This document shows, piece after piece, positions 34,149 to 43,165 of a stretch of 64,000 nt of DNA (positions are counted from its first letter, which is position 1; each line of letters begins with the position of its first letter). The notes beneath the pieces are model-generated. The model saw only the letters and a program-made list of their open reading frames with translations. It did no database searches and was not told the DNA's origin. A program made the position numbers and the translations under genes. Origin of the DNA: Bacteroidota bacterium (GTDB lineage: Bacteria; Bacteroidota; Bacteroidia; Chitinophagales; Chitinophagaceae); assembly GCA_947460595.1 (NCBI GenBank), contig CANHGS010000015.1:1-64000 (forward strand), read 5' to 3'.

Positions 34149-35342
34149 ATGCAAAGAATTGCCATGCTCGGCTCCGGATTCATTGGAAGATTTTATGCCG
34201 ATGCCTTACAAGGATACCGTTCCAAAGACAAAGTAGTTAGTATTTATTCTCGCAGAGAAGCATCTGCCAAAAAATTTGCACAAGACTATCAATGTGCCCA
34301 CTGGACAATTGAAATGGAGGAGGCAATTGCACATCCTGATGTAGACATTGTTTGTATTGCACTACCCAATAACTTACACGAAGCGGCGGTGATGCTTTGT
34401 TGCAAACATAAAAAGGCGGTGATGACCACCAAGCCCTTGGGAAGAAATGCAACAGAAGCCAAACGCATGTTATTGGCGGTAGAAGAAGCTGGCATTTTTA
34501 ATGGCTACTTAGAAGACTTGGTATATACCCCAAAATTCATCAAAGCCTCTGCTAGTGTTAGAGAAGGGGCTTTGGGTAGAATACTCTGGGCCAAGTCTAG
34601 AGAAACCCATCCTGGCCCACACAGCGAATGGTTCTGGGATATTGAACAAGCAGGGGGTGGTTGTATTCTTGACCTAGGTTGTCATTGCGTAGAAATTACT
34701 AGAAGCTATATTGGCAAAGACATTAAGCCAGTAGAAGTGATGTGCTGGGCCGATACTCAAGTAAAGCCTATTGACGCAGAAGACCATGCCATAGGTCTGG
34801 TAAAATATGAGAACGGCGCCATTGGTCAGTTTGAAGTGAGCTGGACTTTTAGAGGAGGACTAGACCTACGCGATGAAGTTATGGGCTCAGAAGGAACCAT
34901 TTGGATCAATAGTTTCCTGCGTACCGGATTTGATATGTTTACCACGGGCAAGGGCGGCGATTATATTGCAGAGAAAGCAGAAAGTAATACCGGCTGGTTA
35001 TTCCCTGTGGGCGATGAACTAAATGAACTTGGGTATAACCATATGTTTATGGATATGTTTAATGCCAAAGAGAAAGGAGAAGATCCCAAAGAAACTTTCT
35101 ACGATGGTTATGTGGTTAATGCCATATTGGATGCGGCATATAAATCAGCTAAAACAAAACTTTGGGAGCCCGTTGAGTTAGATATATGGCGCGGTCAAAC
35201 TGGACTAAGTAAAGAAAGCCACTTGGTAGAACATGATGCGGAACACTGGTTAATCAAAGAAGAAATGACCCATTTTGGCGCCAAGAAACTCATTCTCAAA
35301 AACAAAGCCACCGGAAAAATCACCGATCAAATCATTGAATAA
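34149..35342 (+). CDS. Gfo/Idh/MocA family oxidoreductase
   Basis: A 397-residue NAD(P)-dependent dehydrogenase. The Rossmann motif is MLGSGFIGRFYADAL, and KAVMTTKPLG carries the conserved Lys of the EKP-like motif (here TKP). GGGCILDLGCHCVEI follows with the His that normally binds the sugar substrate. ATG 34149 is chosen because it places the Rossmann loop at residues 6-11; an in-frame TTG at 34140 is less likely. It is followed after 10 bp by a Dabb gene. Probably oxidises a sugar or cyclitol. Confidence 0.9.
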   Translation: MQRIAMLGSGFIGRFYADALQGYRSKDKVVSIYSRREASAKKFAQDYQCAHWTIEMEEAIAHPDVDIVCIALPNNLHEAAVMLCCKHKKAVMTTKPLGRNATEAKRMLLAVEEAGIFNGYLEDLVYTPKFIKASASVREGALGRILWAKSRETHPGPHSEWFWDIEQAGGGCILDLGCHCVEITRSYIGKDIKPVEVMCWADTQVKPIDAEDHAIGLVKYENGAIGQFEVSWTFRGGLDLRDEVMGSEGTIWINSFLRTGFDMFTTGKGGDYIAEKAESNTGWLFPVGDELNELGYNHMFMDMFNAKEKGEDPKETFYDGYVVNAILDAAYKSAKTKLWEPVELDIWRGQTGLSKESHLVEHDAEHWLIKEEMTHFGAKKLILKNKATGKITDQIIE

Positions 35343-35352
35343 AAATTGATCC

Positions 35353-35673
35353 ATGTTAACACAAAATTTATTTGTACACCATGTTTATTTTTGGCTGGAG
35401 CATCCCAATAATGAGCAGGAAAAAGCAGCGCTATTAGAAGGTCTGAAAAAATTGAGCAAATTGCCTAGCATTCATCAGTTTCATATTGGAACTGCGGCTC
35501 CAACTAATAGGGATGTAATTGATAGTACTTATGCTCTTTCTTGGTTGGCTATTTTTGAAAATGCAGCAGACCAAGACGCTTATCAAGTGGATCCTATTCA
35601 CTTAGAATTTGTAGCTACCTGCAAACATCTTTGGAAAAAAGTAGTGGTCTACGATTCCTTAGGAGCTTTCTAA
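35353..35673 (+). CDS. Dabb family (stress-responsive A/B barrel) protein
   Basis: A 106-residue ferredoxin-like barrel protein. FVHHVYFWLEHP at the start and the spacing of LLEGLKKLSKLP and YALSWLAIFENAADQDAY fit the Dabb family of small dimeric proteins. In sugar-catabolic clusters such proteins accompany Gfo/Idh/MocA enzymes. The gene is 10 bp downstream of that oxidoreductase and ends before a strong terminator. Confidence 0.88.
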   Translation: MLTQNLFVHHVYFWLEHPNNEQEKAALLEGLKKLSKLPSIHQFHIGTAAPTNRDVIDSTYALSWLAIFENAADQDAYQVDPIHLEFVATCKHLWKKVVVYDSLGAF

Positions 35674-35681
35674 ATTTGCCT

Positions 35682-35720
35682 AAAAAAGCCGCCCTCGATA
35701 AAATCGAGGGCGGCTTTTTT
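35682..35720. terminator. Strong bidirectional terminator
   Basis: GCCGCCCTCGAT (35688-35699) pairs with ATCGAGGGCGGC (35703-35714) around a 3-nt loop, with A6 before and T6 after. It serves the plus-strand Dabb gene and the minus-strand cmk, which converge here. Confidence 0.95.
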
Positions 35721-35738
35721 AGCGGCTACCGCTACTTA

Positions 35739-36422
35739 CTAATATAGTTTCATCTTATCTCTTGCCCATTTTAAAACAATGGCTAATTGATCTTCTCTTG
35801 TTAATGAACTATTGTCTAGTTCAATGGCATCTGCGGCTTTACGCAGAGGACTAAACGCTCTATTGCTATCTGTATAATCGCGCATTTCTAAGTTGGTCTT
35901 AACTTCTTCAATGCTAATATTTGGATTCTTGGCATACAATTCTTTGAACCTACGCTCTACCCTAACCGCAGGATCTGCAGTAACAAATATTTTTAATTCC
36001 GCATTGGGGAATACGGTAGTTCCAATATCCCTACCATCCATGACAATCCCCTTTTTTATGCCCATCAGTTGCTGTTGTGCTACACCAAATTCTCTAACTT
36101 CTTTCACCGCAGACACTTCACTTACGTGTTCACTCACCAACATATCTCTAATCAGGGCTTCCACATTTTCGTCATTCAAAAACATATCTGAATTTCCTGT
36201 AAGCGAATTGTATTGAAAATCAAGGCTGATTTCTTTTAAAGCAGCTACCACTCCTGACTGGCTGTTCCAATCAATGTGATTACGCAAAAAATATAATGTA
36301 ATAGCTCGGTACATAGCGCCAGAATCAATAAACACATAATTCAATTCTGCGGCTAATTGCCTAGCCAAAGTGCTCTTTCCGCAGGAAGAGAAACCGTCAA
36401 GTGTAATGATAATTGGTTGCAT
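35739..36422 (-). CDS. cmk: Cytidylate kinase
   Basis: A 227-residue (d)CMP kinase. P-loop ITLDGFSSCGKSTLA, DSGAMYRAIT (substrate binding), MDGRDIGTTVFP and LEMRDYTDSNRAFSPLRKA are the family landmarks. Length matches bacterial Cmk. It phosphorylates CMP/dCMP to the diphosphates in the cytoplasm. It ends at the shared terminator. Confidence 0.97.
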   Translation of the reverse strand: MQPIIITLDGFSSCGKSTLARQLAAELNYVFIDSGAMYRAITLYFLRNHIDWNSQSGVVAALKEISLDFQYNSLTGNSDMFLNDENVEALIRDMLVSEHVSEVSAVKEVREFGVAQQQLMGIKKGIVMDGRDIGTTVFPNAELKIFVTADPAVRVERRFKELYAKNPNISIEEVKTNLEMRDYTDSNRAFSPLRKAADAIELDNSSLTREDQLAIVLKWARDKMKLY

Positions 36423-36492
36423 GAACTACAAATTTGCAACAATTAACGCGTAATACAAACTGAAAAAGATGGATAGCCACATTCAAAAAAAA

Positions 36493-37401
36493 TTACAATT
36501 GGCTAAACAGATTGGGATAATCTGAAATAACACCATGCACACCCATTTTTTTTAGGGCTTTGATAGTTGAAATGTCATTAACGGTCCAAGGGATGATTTG
36601 AATTCCAATATCTCTGCATTGCTTGACCAATAATGCTGTGACCAATTGATGTGCAGGACTATAAATACTAGGAATAAATCCCAAATCTTTTAATTGAAGG
36701 GCAAAGGGCTTTTTATCAAAATCCTCAATGAGTAATGCAGTTTTAATAGTAGGATCTTTTTGATGCAAGTATTGCAATGTTCGTATATCAAAAGACTGAA
36801 TAATCACTTTGGGTGCCATGTTTTTACTGTAAATAACCGCCATCAAAAGGTCTACAAATGCCTCGGGCTTTGGATGAAACAAATTGTCTGTTTTAGCCAA
36901 GGTTTTTGTTTCAATATTAAATTGTGGAACCGGCTTTCCCGTTAGAGCACAATAAGCAATCACCGAATCAAATACTTGTGATAACAAAGGTTTTACGGCA
37001 GCTTTTTTGAATTGCTCAGGAAACCTTGGGTGTGGTTTTAAACCTACATCATACTTAATAACTTGAGCATAATCCATCTGGTACATATTGAAGGATTTTT
37101 CCTGGGCTTCTTCAATAGGTTCTCCATTCGGTTGCAAACTTATTTCATGATTAAAAAAAGGTTCATGACTTAGGAATACCTGTTGATCCTTAGTAATACT
37201 AGCGTCCATTTCCAGAGTGGTTACCCCAAGGTCAATGGCTTTATACATGGCGGCAATAGTATTTTCTGGCATCAATCCCCTAGATCCGCGGTGACCCTGT
37301 TTATCAAAGACTGTTTCACTAAACTGGCTGCTATGGGGTACTTTGTTGGTCATACAAGCAAAACTTAACAATAGGAATATGTACGCTAACTTTTTCATCA
37401 A
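36493..37401 (-). CDS. Glycerophosphodiester phosphodiesterase-family lipoprotein
   Basis: A 302-residue GDPD TIM barrel. GHRGSRGLMPENTIAAM supplies the catalytic His and the Asn/Glu, LEMDASITKDQQVFLSHEP the metal-binding and second His, and WTVNDISTIKALKKMGVHGVISD the C-terminal block. The N-terminus LLLSFAC is a lipobox, so it is probably anchored in the envelope facing the periplasm. It would release glycerol 3-phosphate from glycerophosphodiesters. Its ATG overlaps the stop of the upstream PaiB-like gene (ATGA). Confidence 0.92.
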   Translation of the reverse strand: MMKKLAYIFLLLSFACMTNKVPHSSQFSETVFDKQGHRGSRGLMPENTIAAMYKAIDLGVTTLEMDASITKDQQVFLSHEPFFNHEISLQPNGEPIEEAQEKSFNMYQMDYAQVIKYDVGLKPHPRFPEQFKKAAVKPLLSQVFDSVIAYCALTGKPVPQFNIETKTLAKTDNLFHPKPEAFVDLLMAVIYSKNMAPKVIIQSFDIRTLQYLHQKDPTIKTALLIEDFDKKPFALQLKDLGFIPSIYSPAHQLVTALLVKQCRDIGIQIIPWTVNDISTIKALKKMGVHGVISDYPNLFSQL

Positions 37402-38033
37402 TCATTAATTTGAGGTGATTGTTTCTTCATTTCTTCAGCCACAATAATCGCCGCTAAATCACCCTTTTCTAATTCTTCAATAATATTATGATAGCTTTTT
37501 TTATTCCTATTTTGACTCATTTTAAAAACATGTTGCAAATCCATTATTTCTATTTCAATTGCCACAATGGCTTTCATATTTGACTGCATATAGTCATCCG
37601 TCTGATTTTTTACCTGTGATGTAGAATCAGGGTCTTTTTCAAAATGTGCCGTTAGGTTTGATAGCAATTCAAACAATTCAGCATCAGATAAAAATCTTAA
37701 TACCCCTTTTGCATGAACTGCTTGGTAATTCCAAGTACTTCCTCTTTGGTCATTGTCATACCAGCTAGAACTTACATAAGCATTTGCTCCTTGAAACACC
37801 ACCAATACATTGGGGTTGCTTTCAAATGCTATGTGATGATCCTGCTTGCGCATGATATGTGCTTGAAGAAAGCATTTCCCATCCCTTTCCACAATTAAAA
37901 CAGGCACATGGGTTGCCACAGGGAAATTATTGTTATCTATTCCACAGATGGTTACAAATGGATGCGCTTTCATAAAAGCCATCACTTCCCCATCTTCAGA
38001 AGCTTTGTAATAAGGAATATTATACATAGACAC
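37398..38033 (-). CDS. PaiB-like FMN-binding negative transcriptional regulator family protein
   Basis: A 211-residue split-barrel flavin-binding-like protein. MYNIPYYKASEDGEVMAFM, ICGIDNNNFPVATHVPVL, HIMRKQDHH and GSTWNYQAVHAKGVLRF match the PaiB family. PaiB represses sporulation and protease genes in Bacillus, but in Bacteroidota the role is not known and a flavin-linked enzyme is possible. It is translationally coupled by a 4-base overlap to the GDPD gene downstream. Confidence 0.88.
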   Translation of the reverse strand: MSMYNIPYYKASEDGEVMAFMKAHPFVTICGIDNNNFPVATHVPVLIVERDGKCFLQAHIMRKQDHHIAFESNPNVLVVFQGANAYVSSSWYDNDQRGSTWNYQAVHAKGVLRFLSDAELFELLSNLTAHFEKDPDSTSQVKNQTDDYMQSNMKAIVAIEIEIMDLQHVFKMSQNRNKKSYHNIIEELEKGDLAAIIVAEEMKKQSPQIND

Positions 38034-38044
38034 AAGTTAGCAAT

Positions 38045-38078
38045 AAAAAACTCCATTCATCCTTAGATAAATGGAGTT
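38045..38078 (-). terminator. Rho-independent terminator of mrp
   Basis: AACTCCATT (38049-38057) pairs with AATGGAGTT (38070-38078). On the minus strand the stem is followed by TTTTTT. It lies just after the mrp stop at 38101. Confidence 0.85.
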
Positions 38079-38100
38079 GATAGTAACAATTTTACAGTTA

Positions 38101-39198
38101 TTATTCTGTTACAGCAATCAATGATGTCTTGGGCATATTGGCATTACGCATAGCAATATTTCTCACTGCAGCAGCAGTAAAATCGCGGAACGCTTTTTTG
38201 CTGAGCTCGTCTGAACCGGCCATAGAGGGTACTCCTGCGTCTCCTCCTTCCCTAATGGATTGAACCAATGGAATTTGACCCAAGAAAGCAAGGTCATATT
38301 CCTCCGCTAAACGCTTACCACCCTCTTTTCCAAATAAGTAGTACTTGTTGTCTGGTAATTCAGCTGGCGTGAAATAAGCCATATTTTCAACCAATCCAAT
38401 AATGGGCACATTAATCTGTGCTTGTCCAAACATGGCAATACCTTTTTTAGCATCGGCCAATGCCACGTTTTGAGGTGTTGTTACAATTACAACACCCGTA
38501 ACTGGCACCGTTTGCATGAGGGTCAAATGAATATCGCCTGTTCCTGGGGGCATATCAATTACTAAATAATCCAATTCACCCCAATCCACATCGGTTACAA
38601 ATTGGCGAATAGCAGAACTTGCCATAGGACCACGCCAAACAACCGCATTCTTTTCATCTACCAATAAACCAATACTCATCAAGCTGATGCCGTGTTTATT
38701 TAAAGGTATAATCATACCCTTTCCATCTTTTTCCTTCATCAAGGGTCTTTCCCCTCTTACGCCAAACATAATGGGCACACTGGGTCCATAAATATCAGCG
38801 TCCATTAAACCTACGGTTGCACCACCCTCAGCCAAAGCCAGGGCAAGATTGGCAGAAACAGTACTTTTACCTACCCCTCCTTTACCACTCACAACTGCTA
38901 TAATATTCTTTACCCCACCCAATACTTCCTTATTATCCTTGCGGATGCTGGAGGTATTGGAGGTGAAATTCACGGTAATTTGGGCTTCTTTGTTAACCAG
39001 AAATTTGATGGCGTTTTCACTTGCGGTACGCATCATATCCTTCATGGGACAGGCCGGCGTGGTCAAAATAATGGTGAAACTCACTTTATTTCCATCAATG
39101 GCTATATCCTTGATCATATTCAATGTAACCAGATCCTTGCCCAAATCGGGCTCCTGCACATTACTCAATGCCTGTAAAATGGCTGCTTCTGTCATCAC
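38101..39198 (-). CDS. mrp: Mrp/NBP35-family ATP-binding Fe-S carrier
   Basis: A 365-residue P-loop protein that helps deliver iron-sulfur clusters. The N-terminal MIP18/DUF59 domain is about residues 1-90. The deviant Walker A is SGKGGVGKSTVSAN, the switch motif MDADIYGPSVPIMFG, and YLVIDMPPGTGDIHL follows. The usual C-terminal CxxC of Mrp/NBP35, which binds the bridging cluster, is replaced by ENMAYFTPAELPDNKYY, a variant I associate with Bacteroidota Mrp proteins. Downstream stands a terminator, so it is probably monocistronic. A -7 element lies at 39230-39237. Confidence 0.94.
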   Translation of the reverse strand: MMTEAAILQALSNVQEPDLGKDLVTLNMIKDIAIDGNKVSFTIILTTPACPMKDMMRTASENAIKFLVNKEAQITVNFTSNTSSIRKDNKEVLGGVKNIIAVVSGKGGVGKSTVSANLALALAEGGATVGLMDADIYGPSVPIMFGVRGERPLMKEKDGKGMIIPLNKHGISLMSIGLLVDEKNAVVWRGPMASSAIRQFVTDVDWGELDYLVIDMPPGTGDIHLTLMQTVPVTGVVIVTTPQNVALADAKKGIAMFGQAQINVPIIGLVENMAYFTPAELPDNKYYLFGKEGGKRLAEEYDLAFLGQIPLVQSIREGGDAGVPSMAGSDELSKKAFRDFTAAAVRNIAMRNANMPKTSLIAVTE

Positions 39199-39229
39199 TC
39201 AAGTTTTTGTTAAAAAAGGAATTTAAGCG

Positions 39230-39237
39230 CAAAGTTA
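39230..39237 (-). promoter_or_regulatory. Probable -7 element of mrp
   Basis: TAACTTTG on the minus strand is a perfect TAnnTTTG match about 31 bp upstream of the mrp start. A TTTG-like -33 element sits about 24 bp further up, a little far. Confidence 0.4.
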
Positions 39238-39332
39238 ACAGATGGCGGCCTTACTTTGTTGCAAATCCTATTGTTTAAATAAAGAACAAAGCGATTTTCC
39301 AATAGTAAAAAACGCTTTGTATTTTTGACACG

Positions 39333-39989
39333 ATGAAGAAACTGCTACCCTTTTTCACCTTATTGCTGCTTACCCTGCTTGTCACCAACGTACAGGCACA
39401 GGAAACTACGGAAGGCAATCCTTATAGGGACTCCGTGGTTCAATTCAATGGGGTGGTTATGACGGCAGATAGCCTTAGGGGTATTGCATCGGCCAGTATT
39501 ATAGTAGAGGGCAAAGGAAGGGGTACCGTTACTAGCCCAGACGGGGTTTTCTCTATTGCGGTTTTAAAAGGCGATAAAATCACTTTTTCCTGTATTGGTT
39601 TTAAAAATTATACCATCAGTATTCCCCAGAATTTAAACGGCAATCAATATACCTGGATTCAATTATTGGTATCTGACACAGTATATCTACCGGCAACCAT
39701 TTTAAAACCCAGACCTACCAGGGAGCAATTTGAAAGGGATTTTGTAAACAACCGAATCCCTGATGATCTCTATGAGATAGCCAGAAAAAATGTTGACGAG
39801 TCTCAAAGAAGGGTATTATTATCTAGCCTACCGGCCGATGGTAGAGAAGCCATCAACTTCCAAATGCGTCAACAGGCAAACAAATACTATTACAACGGGC
39901 AAGTACCTCCAATGAATATCTTAAACCCTGCCGCTTGGGCAGACTTTATCAAGGCATGGAAAAGGGGCGATTTTAAGAGTAAGAAATAG
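39333..39989 (+). CDS. Carboxypeptidase-regulatory-like domain secreted protein
   Basis: A 218-residue exported protein with signal MKKLLPFFTLLLLTLLVTNVQAQ. Residues about 37-110 are a CarboxypepD_reg-like beta-sandwich: GVVMTADSLRGIASASIIVEG, GTVTSPDGVFSIAV, FSCIGFKNYTISIP. The C-terminal ~90 residues are charged and helical (REQFERDFVNNRIPDDLYEI) and end in a basic tail. Such proteins act at the envelope, but the exact role is unknown. It precedes hbd by 29 bp. Confidence 0.85.
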   Translation: MKKLLPFFTLLLLTLLVTNVQAQETTEGNPYRDSVVQFNGVVMTADSLRGIASASIIVEGKGRGTVTSPDGVFSIAVLKGDKITFSCIGFKNYTISIPQNLNGNQYTWIQLLVSDTVYLPATILKPRPTREQFERDFVNNRIPDDLYEIARKNVDESQRRVLLSSLPADGREAINFQMRQQANKYYYNGQVPPMNILNPAAWADFIKAWKRGDFKSKK

Positions 39990-40018
39990 CTTTAACTTAG
40001 CGTAATACAATCATTTTT

Positions 40019-40915
40019 ATGGAGCAACAGCAGATTAGCGTTATAGGCGCTGGAACCATGGGTAATGGCATAGCACACGTATTTGCCCAACAAGGTTTTA
40101 AAGTGTCGTTGGTTGATGTAAATAAGGTACAATTAGAGAAAGCCATTCAGACTATCACCAAAAACTTAGACAGACAAATCACTAAAGGCAGCATTTCAGA
40201 AGCTGATAAAACGGCTACCCTTGCCAATCTGAGTATTCATGAAACTGTTGAAGCCGGTGTAGCCAATGCTAGCTTAGTGGTAGAAGCTGCTACAGAAAAT
40301 GAAGCTTTGAAATTGAAAATCTTTCAACAACTAGATGTATACGCTCCAAAGGATTGCATTTTAGCCAGCAATACTTCCTCCATATCTATTACTAAAATTG
40401 CAGCTGCAACTACTAGACCCAATTTAGTGATTGGCATGCATTTTATGAATCCCGTACCTGTGATGAAACTGGTAGAAATTATCAATGGATATGCAACAGA
40501 TGCTGTGGTTACAGAACAAATTGTAGCATTAAGCAAAACCTTGGGTAAGGTTCCATGTGTAGTGAATGATTATCCTGGATTTATTGCCAACAAAATCTTG
40601 ATGCCCATGATCAACGAAGCCATTTATTCTTTGTATGAAGGTATAGCTGGAGTTGAATCTATTGATACCATCATGAGATTGGGTATGGCCCATCCCATGG
40701 GTCCCTTACAATTAGCCGATTTTATTGGGTTGGATGTTTGTTTGAGTATATTAAATACCCTCTACCATGGCTATGGCAATCCTAAATATGCTCCCTGCCC
40801 TCTATTGGTCAATATGGTTGCGGCCGGTAAACTAGGGGTCAAAAGCGGAGAAGGATTTTACCAACATATAGCTGGTAATAAAGACTTAATTGTTAGCCCA
40901 AGATTCAAACAATAA
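40019..40915 (+). CDS. hbd: 3-hydroxyacyl-CoA (3-hydroxybutyryl-CoA) dehydrogenase
   Basis: A 298-residue NAD-dependent dehydrogenase. The nucleotide-binding motif is VIGAGTMGNGIAHVFA, followed by LASNTSSISIT, IGMHFMNPVPVMKLVE and GFIANKILMPMINEA, typical of 3-hydroxybutyryl-CoA dehydrogenases. The catalytic His is in GMHFMNP. The length is close to the single-domain type, so it acts in short-chain fatty acid or butyrate metabolism, not as part of a multifunctional beta-oxidation enzyme. A -7-like TAACTTAG lies just upstream, near 39993. Confidence 0.93.
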   Translation: MEQQQISVIGAGTMGNGIAHVFAQQGFKVSLVDVNKVQLEKAIQTITKNLDRQITKGSISEADKTATLANLSIHETVEAGVANASLVVEAATENEALKLKIFQQLDVYAPKDCILASNTSSISITKIAAATTRPNLVIGMHFMNPVPVMKLVEIINGYATDAVVTEQIVALSKTLGKVPCVVNDYPGFIANKILMPMINEAIYSLYEGIAGVESIDTIMRLGMAHPMGPLQLADFIGLDVCLSILNTLYHGYGNPKYAPCPLLVNMVAAGKLGVKSGEGFYQHIAGNKDLIVSPRFKQ

Positions 40916-40916
40916 T

Positions 40917-41669
40917 ATGTTCCTTTTATCCAAGATCTTCTTTTTGTTGCTGGCACCATTTGTATGGCTAATGATTTTTTTGGCCTGGTATTTTATGGCC
41001 AAAAAGTCTAGTAGCAAAAGAAGGATTAAAATTGCCCTCATTAGTATTGCCCTTGTCTTCAGCAATCCATTTATCTATCACAATTTTGTTCTGTGGTATC
41101 AAGCCAAACCTGTTGAGCTTAATAAGAATCAACCATTTCAGGTGGGCATATTATTAGGCGGCCTTTCTGGATATGACAAACATAATAATGGTTTTTTTTC
41201 AGAGTCATCAGACCGATTTATTCAAACAGCGCAACTCTACCATCAAGGAATCATTAAGAAAATATTGATTACTGGAGGAAATGGAACTTTTAATAATCAA
41301 CCACCCGAATCAAAATTTCTCTCAGAAGAAATGATCAAAAATGGTATCAGTGAAACAGATCTAATATTAGAAAGCAGATCAAAAAATACTTATGAGAATG
41401 CTATAAATAGCAAAAGTATTCTGGATAGCTTACATTTAAAAGGACCTGCTGTTTTGATTACCTCAGCCCTTCATATGCCAAGGGCCATTCAACTCTATCA
41501 AAAAGCTGGCATGCAAGTTCAGCCTTACCCATGTAACTATTTTGAGGTTGATGACAATAGAAACCTATTGAATGACCTATTTCCAGATATTACGCTATTA
41601 GAAAACTGGAAATACACCATCAAAGAAATTGTAGGCACATTTATTTATCAAATGATGGGGAAAGCCTAA
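40917..41669 (+). CDS. YdcF family (DUF218) membrane-anchored protein
   Basis: A 250-residue protein with two N-terminal hydrophobic segments (about 4-27 and 39-56) and a DUF218 domain: QVGILLGGLSGYD, SSDRFIQTAQLYHQG, KILITGGNG, ESRSKNTYENAINSK and VLITSALHMPRAI. Members include SanA/ElyC-like envelope proteins, some acting in peptidoglycan or lipid-carrier steps. The ATG at 40917 lies one base after the hbd stop; a longer frame would overlap hbd. Substrate unknown. Confidence 0.87.
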   Translation: MFLLSKIFFLLLAPFVWLMIFLAWYFMAKKSSSKRRIKIALISIALVFSNPFIYHNFVLWYQAKPVELNKNQPFQVGILLGGLSGYDKHNNGFFSESSDRFIQTAQLYHQGIIKKILITGGNGTFNNQPPESKFLSEEMIKNGISETDLILESRSKNTYENAINSKSILDSLHLKGPAVLITSALHMPRAIQLYQKAGMQVQPYPCNYFEVDDNRNLLNDLFPDITLLENWKYTIKEIVGTFIYQMMGKA

Positions 41670-42272
41670 TTATATTAAGGGTTTTACGTCTACATGGTGT
41701 AGGTCATTGAGTTTGAACAATACTTCTTTCAATCTTGCTTTAGGAATACCTACTCGTAATAAACAGAATAATTGTTGTTCCTGACCAAGCACAGTACAAC
41801 CAAATTGTTTGCAAATGGTCATCAATTCATTTAAGTGGGTGTAATTACACTGCAATTCGTAATTGATTTCAATGGATCTCTCCACAATAGGAACCAATTG
41901 TAAGGCCATAACAGTAGCTGTTTTATAGGCATTGATTAATCCGGGCACACCCAATAAAGTTCCCCCAAAATAACGAACCACTATTACTGCGGTGTTGGTT
42001 AATTGCTTACTATCAATTTGTCCAAGTATGGGTCTGCCAGCAGAGCCACTGGGTTCTCCATCGTCACTGACCCTAAAATTATTGCCATCTAATCCCAGTC
42101 GATAGGCAAAACAATGGTGCACTGCTTTGGAATGTTCTTTCTTTAATAATTGTAAGCAGGACTTAAAATCATCCGAGTTTTGAATGGGATAAGCAAAGGC
42201 AATAAACTTACTGCCCCGGTCTTTGAACTCGGCAAATGCTGTTTTTTCTATTGTTTGATAAACGTCTGCCAT
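41670..42272 (-). CDS. YigZ/IMPACT family protein
   Basis: A 200-residue protein of the UPF0029 family. FKDRGSKFIAFAYPI, AVHHCFAYRLG, RVSDDGEPSGSAGRPIL and VIVVRYFGGTLLGVPGLINAY are the signature blocks. The YigZ group has proline-dipeptidase-like and translation-related annotations, but its function is not settled. ATG 42272 places the family start correctly. It begins 2 bp after the stop of the DMT transporter gene and is therefore the third gene of a ribD-DMT-yigZ run. Confidence 0.92.
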   Translation of the reverse strand: MADVYQTIEKTAFAEFKDRGSKFIAFAYPIQNSDDFKSCLQLLKKEHSKAVHHCFAYRLGLDGNNFRVSDDGEPSGSAGRPILGQIDSKQLTNTAVIVVRYFGGTLLGVPGLINAYKTATVMALQLVPIVERSIEINYELQCNYTHLNELMTICKQFGCTVLGQEQQLFCLLRVGIPKARLKEVLFKLNDLHHVDVKPLI

Positions 42273-42274
42273 CT

Positions 42275-43165
42275 TCAAGATTTGTTCCCGAATGCTATGA
42301 GATAAATGGCCAATAGTGAAAGTGCTATACCCAACCAATTCATCTTACTCAAACGTTCTTTAAAAAGTAGCCAAGCTACAACAGAACTAAATAAGACAAT
42401 ACCCATATTGTTCACAGGGAAGCTAGCACTACTTTCCCAAGGACTATTTTTTAAAAATTTAACCAAGCACCAAATTGAAAAATAATTTGGAATACCAATC
42501 AAAACCCCGGCTATCAAATGTTTCCAAGCAAATTGCAATTTTTTGGTAGCATACTGAAACAAGAGAATACTGGTTCCAATAGTAGCAGCAGAGAAAAATC
42601 CTGAAATTAAATAGGCATTATAATTTTCATCTGTAACATAGGTTTGTTGCACATGGTTAATCAATGCGTCTAATAAACCACTTCCAAAAAATAAGATGAT
42701 TGGGAGCAAATAAGCCCATTTTTGAACCGATTTTTCTTCAATTCCCCCTTCCCGCTTTTCAGGATAACAGGTTAAAGCCACTGCTAATAATGCCATAACC
42801 ACCCCAACCAATTTCCATCCTGTTACACTTTCTTGGTATAAGTATACAGACAAGACCACAGGAATAATCAATGACAGTTTATTGGCCACGGAAGCCACCG
42901 CTACACTCATTTTCTGTGCTGTCAATCCAACCACATTAAATATGGATATAAACATCAAACCCATTAAACAGGCCCATTTAAACCAGGGTGTTTGAATGGT
43001 ATTGGTATTAATAGGAAATGCCCCATTGACTATGGACCCTGTAATGACGCAAGTGATATAATTAAATACAATGGCCTGAAATATGGAAACACCATGCCGT
43101 TCACAATACTTAAATGAGAGTGTTAGATAACTGGTTAATACAACGCTTCCTAATAGATAAATCAT
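42275..43165 (-). CDS. DMT/EamA family exporter
   Basis: A 296-residue inner-membrane protein with about ten transmembrane helices in two EamA-like halves: YLYQESVTGWKLVGVVMALLA ends the first half and LLFKERLSKMNWLGIALSLLA ends the second. This is the drug/metabolite transporter superfamily; no substrate can be read. Its start overlaps the ribD stop by 4 bp (ATGA), suggesting translational coupling with riboflavin synthesis, although a flavin substrate is only a guess from position. Confidence 0.88.
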   Translation of the reverse strand: MIYLLGSVVLTSYLTLSFKYCERHGVSIFQAIVFNYITCVITGSIVNGAFPINTNTIQTPWFKWACLMGLMFISIFNVVGLTAQKMSVAVASVANKLSLIIPVVLSVYLYQESVTGWKLVGVVMALLAVALTCYPEKREGGIEEKSVQKWAYLLPIILFFGSGLLDALINHVQQTYVTDENYNAYLISGFFSAATIGTSILLFQYATKKLQFAWKHLIAGVLIGIPNYFSIWCLVKFLKNSPWESSASFPVNNMGIVLFSSVVAWLLFKERLSKMNWLGIALSLLAIYLIAFGNKS

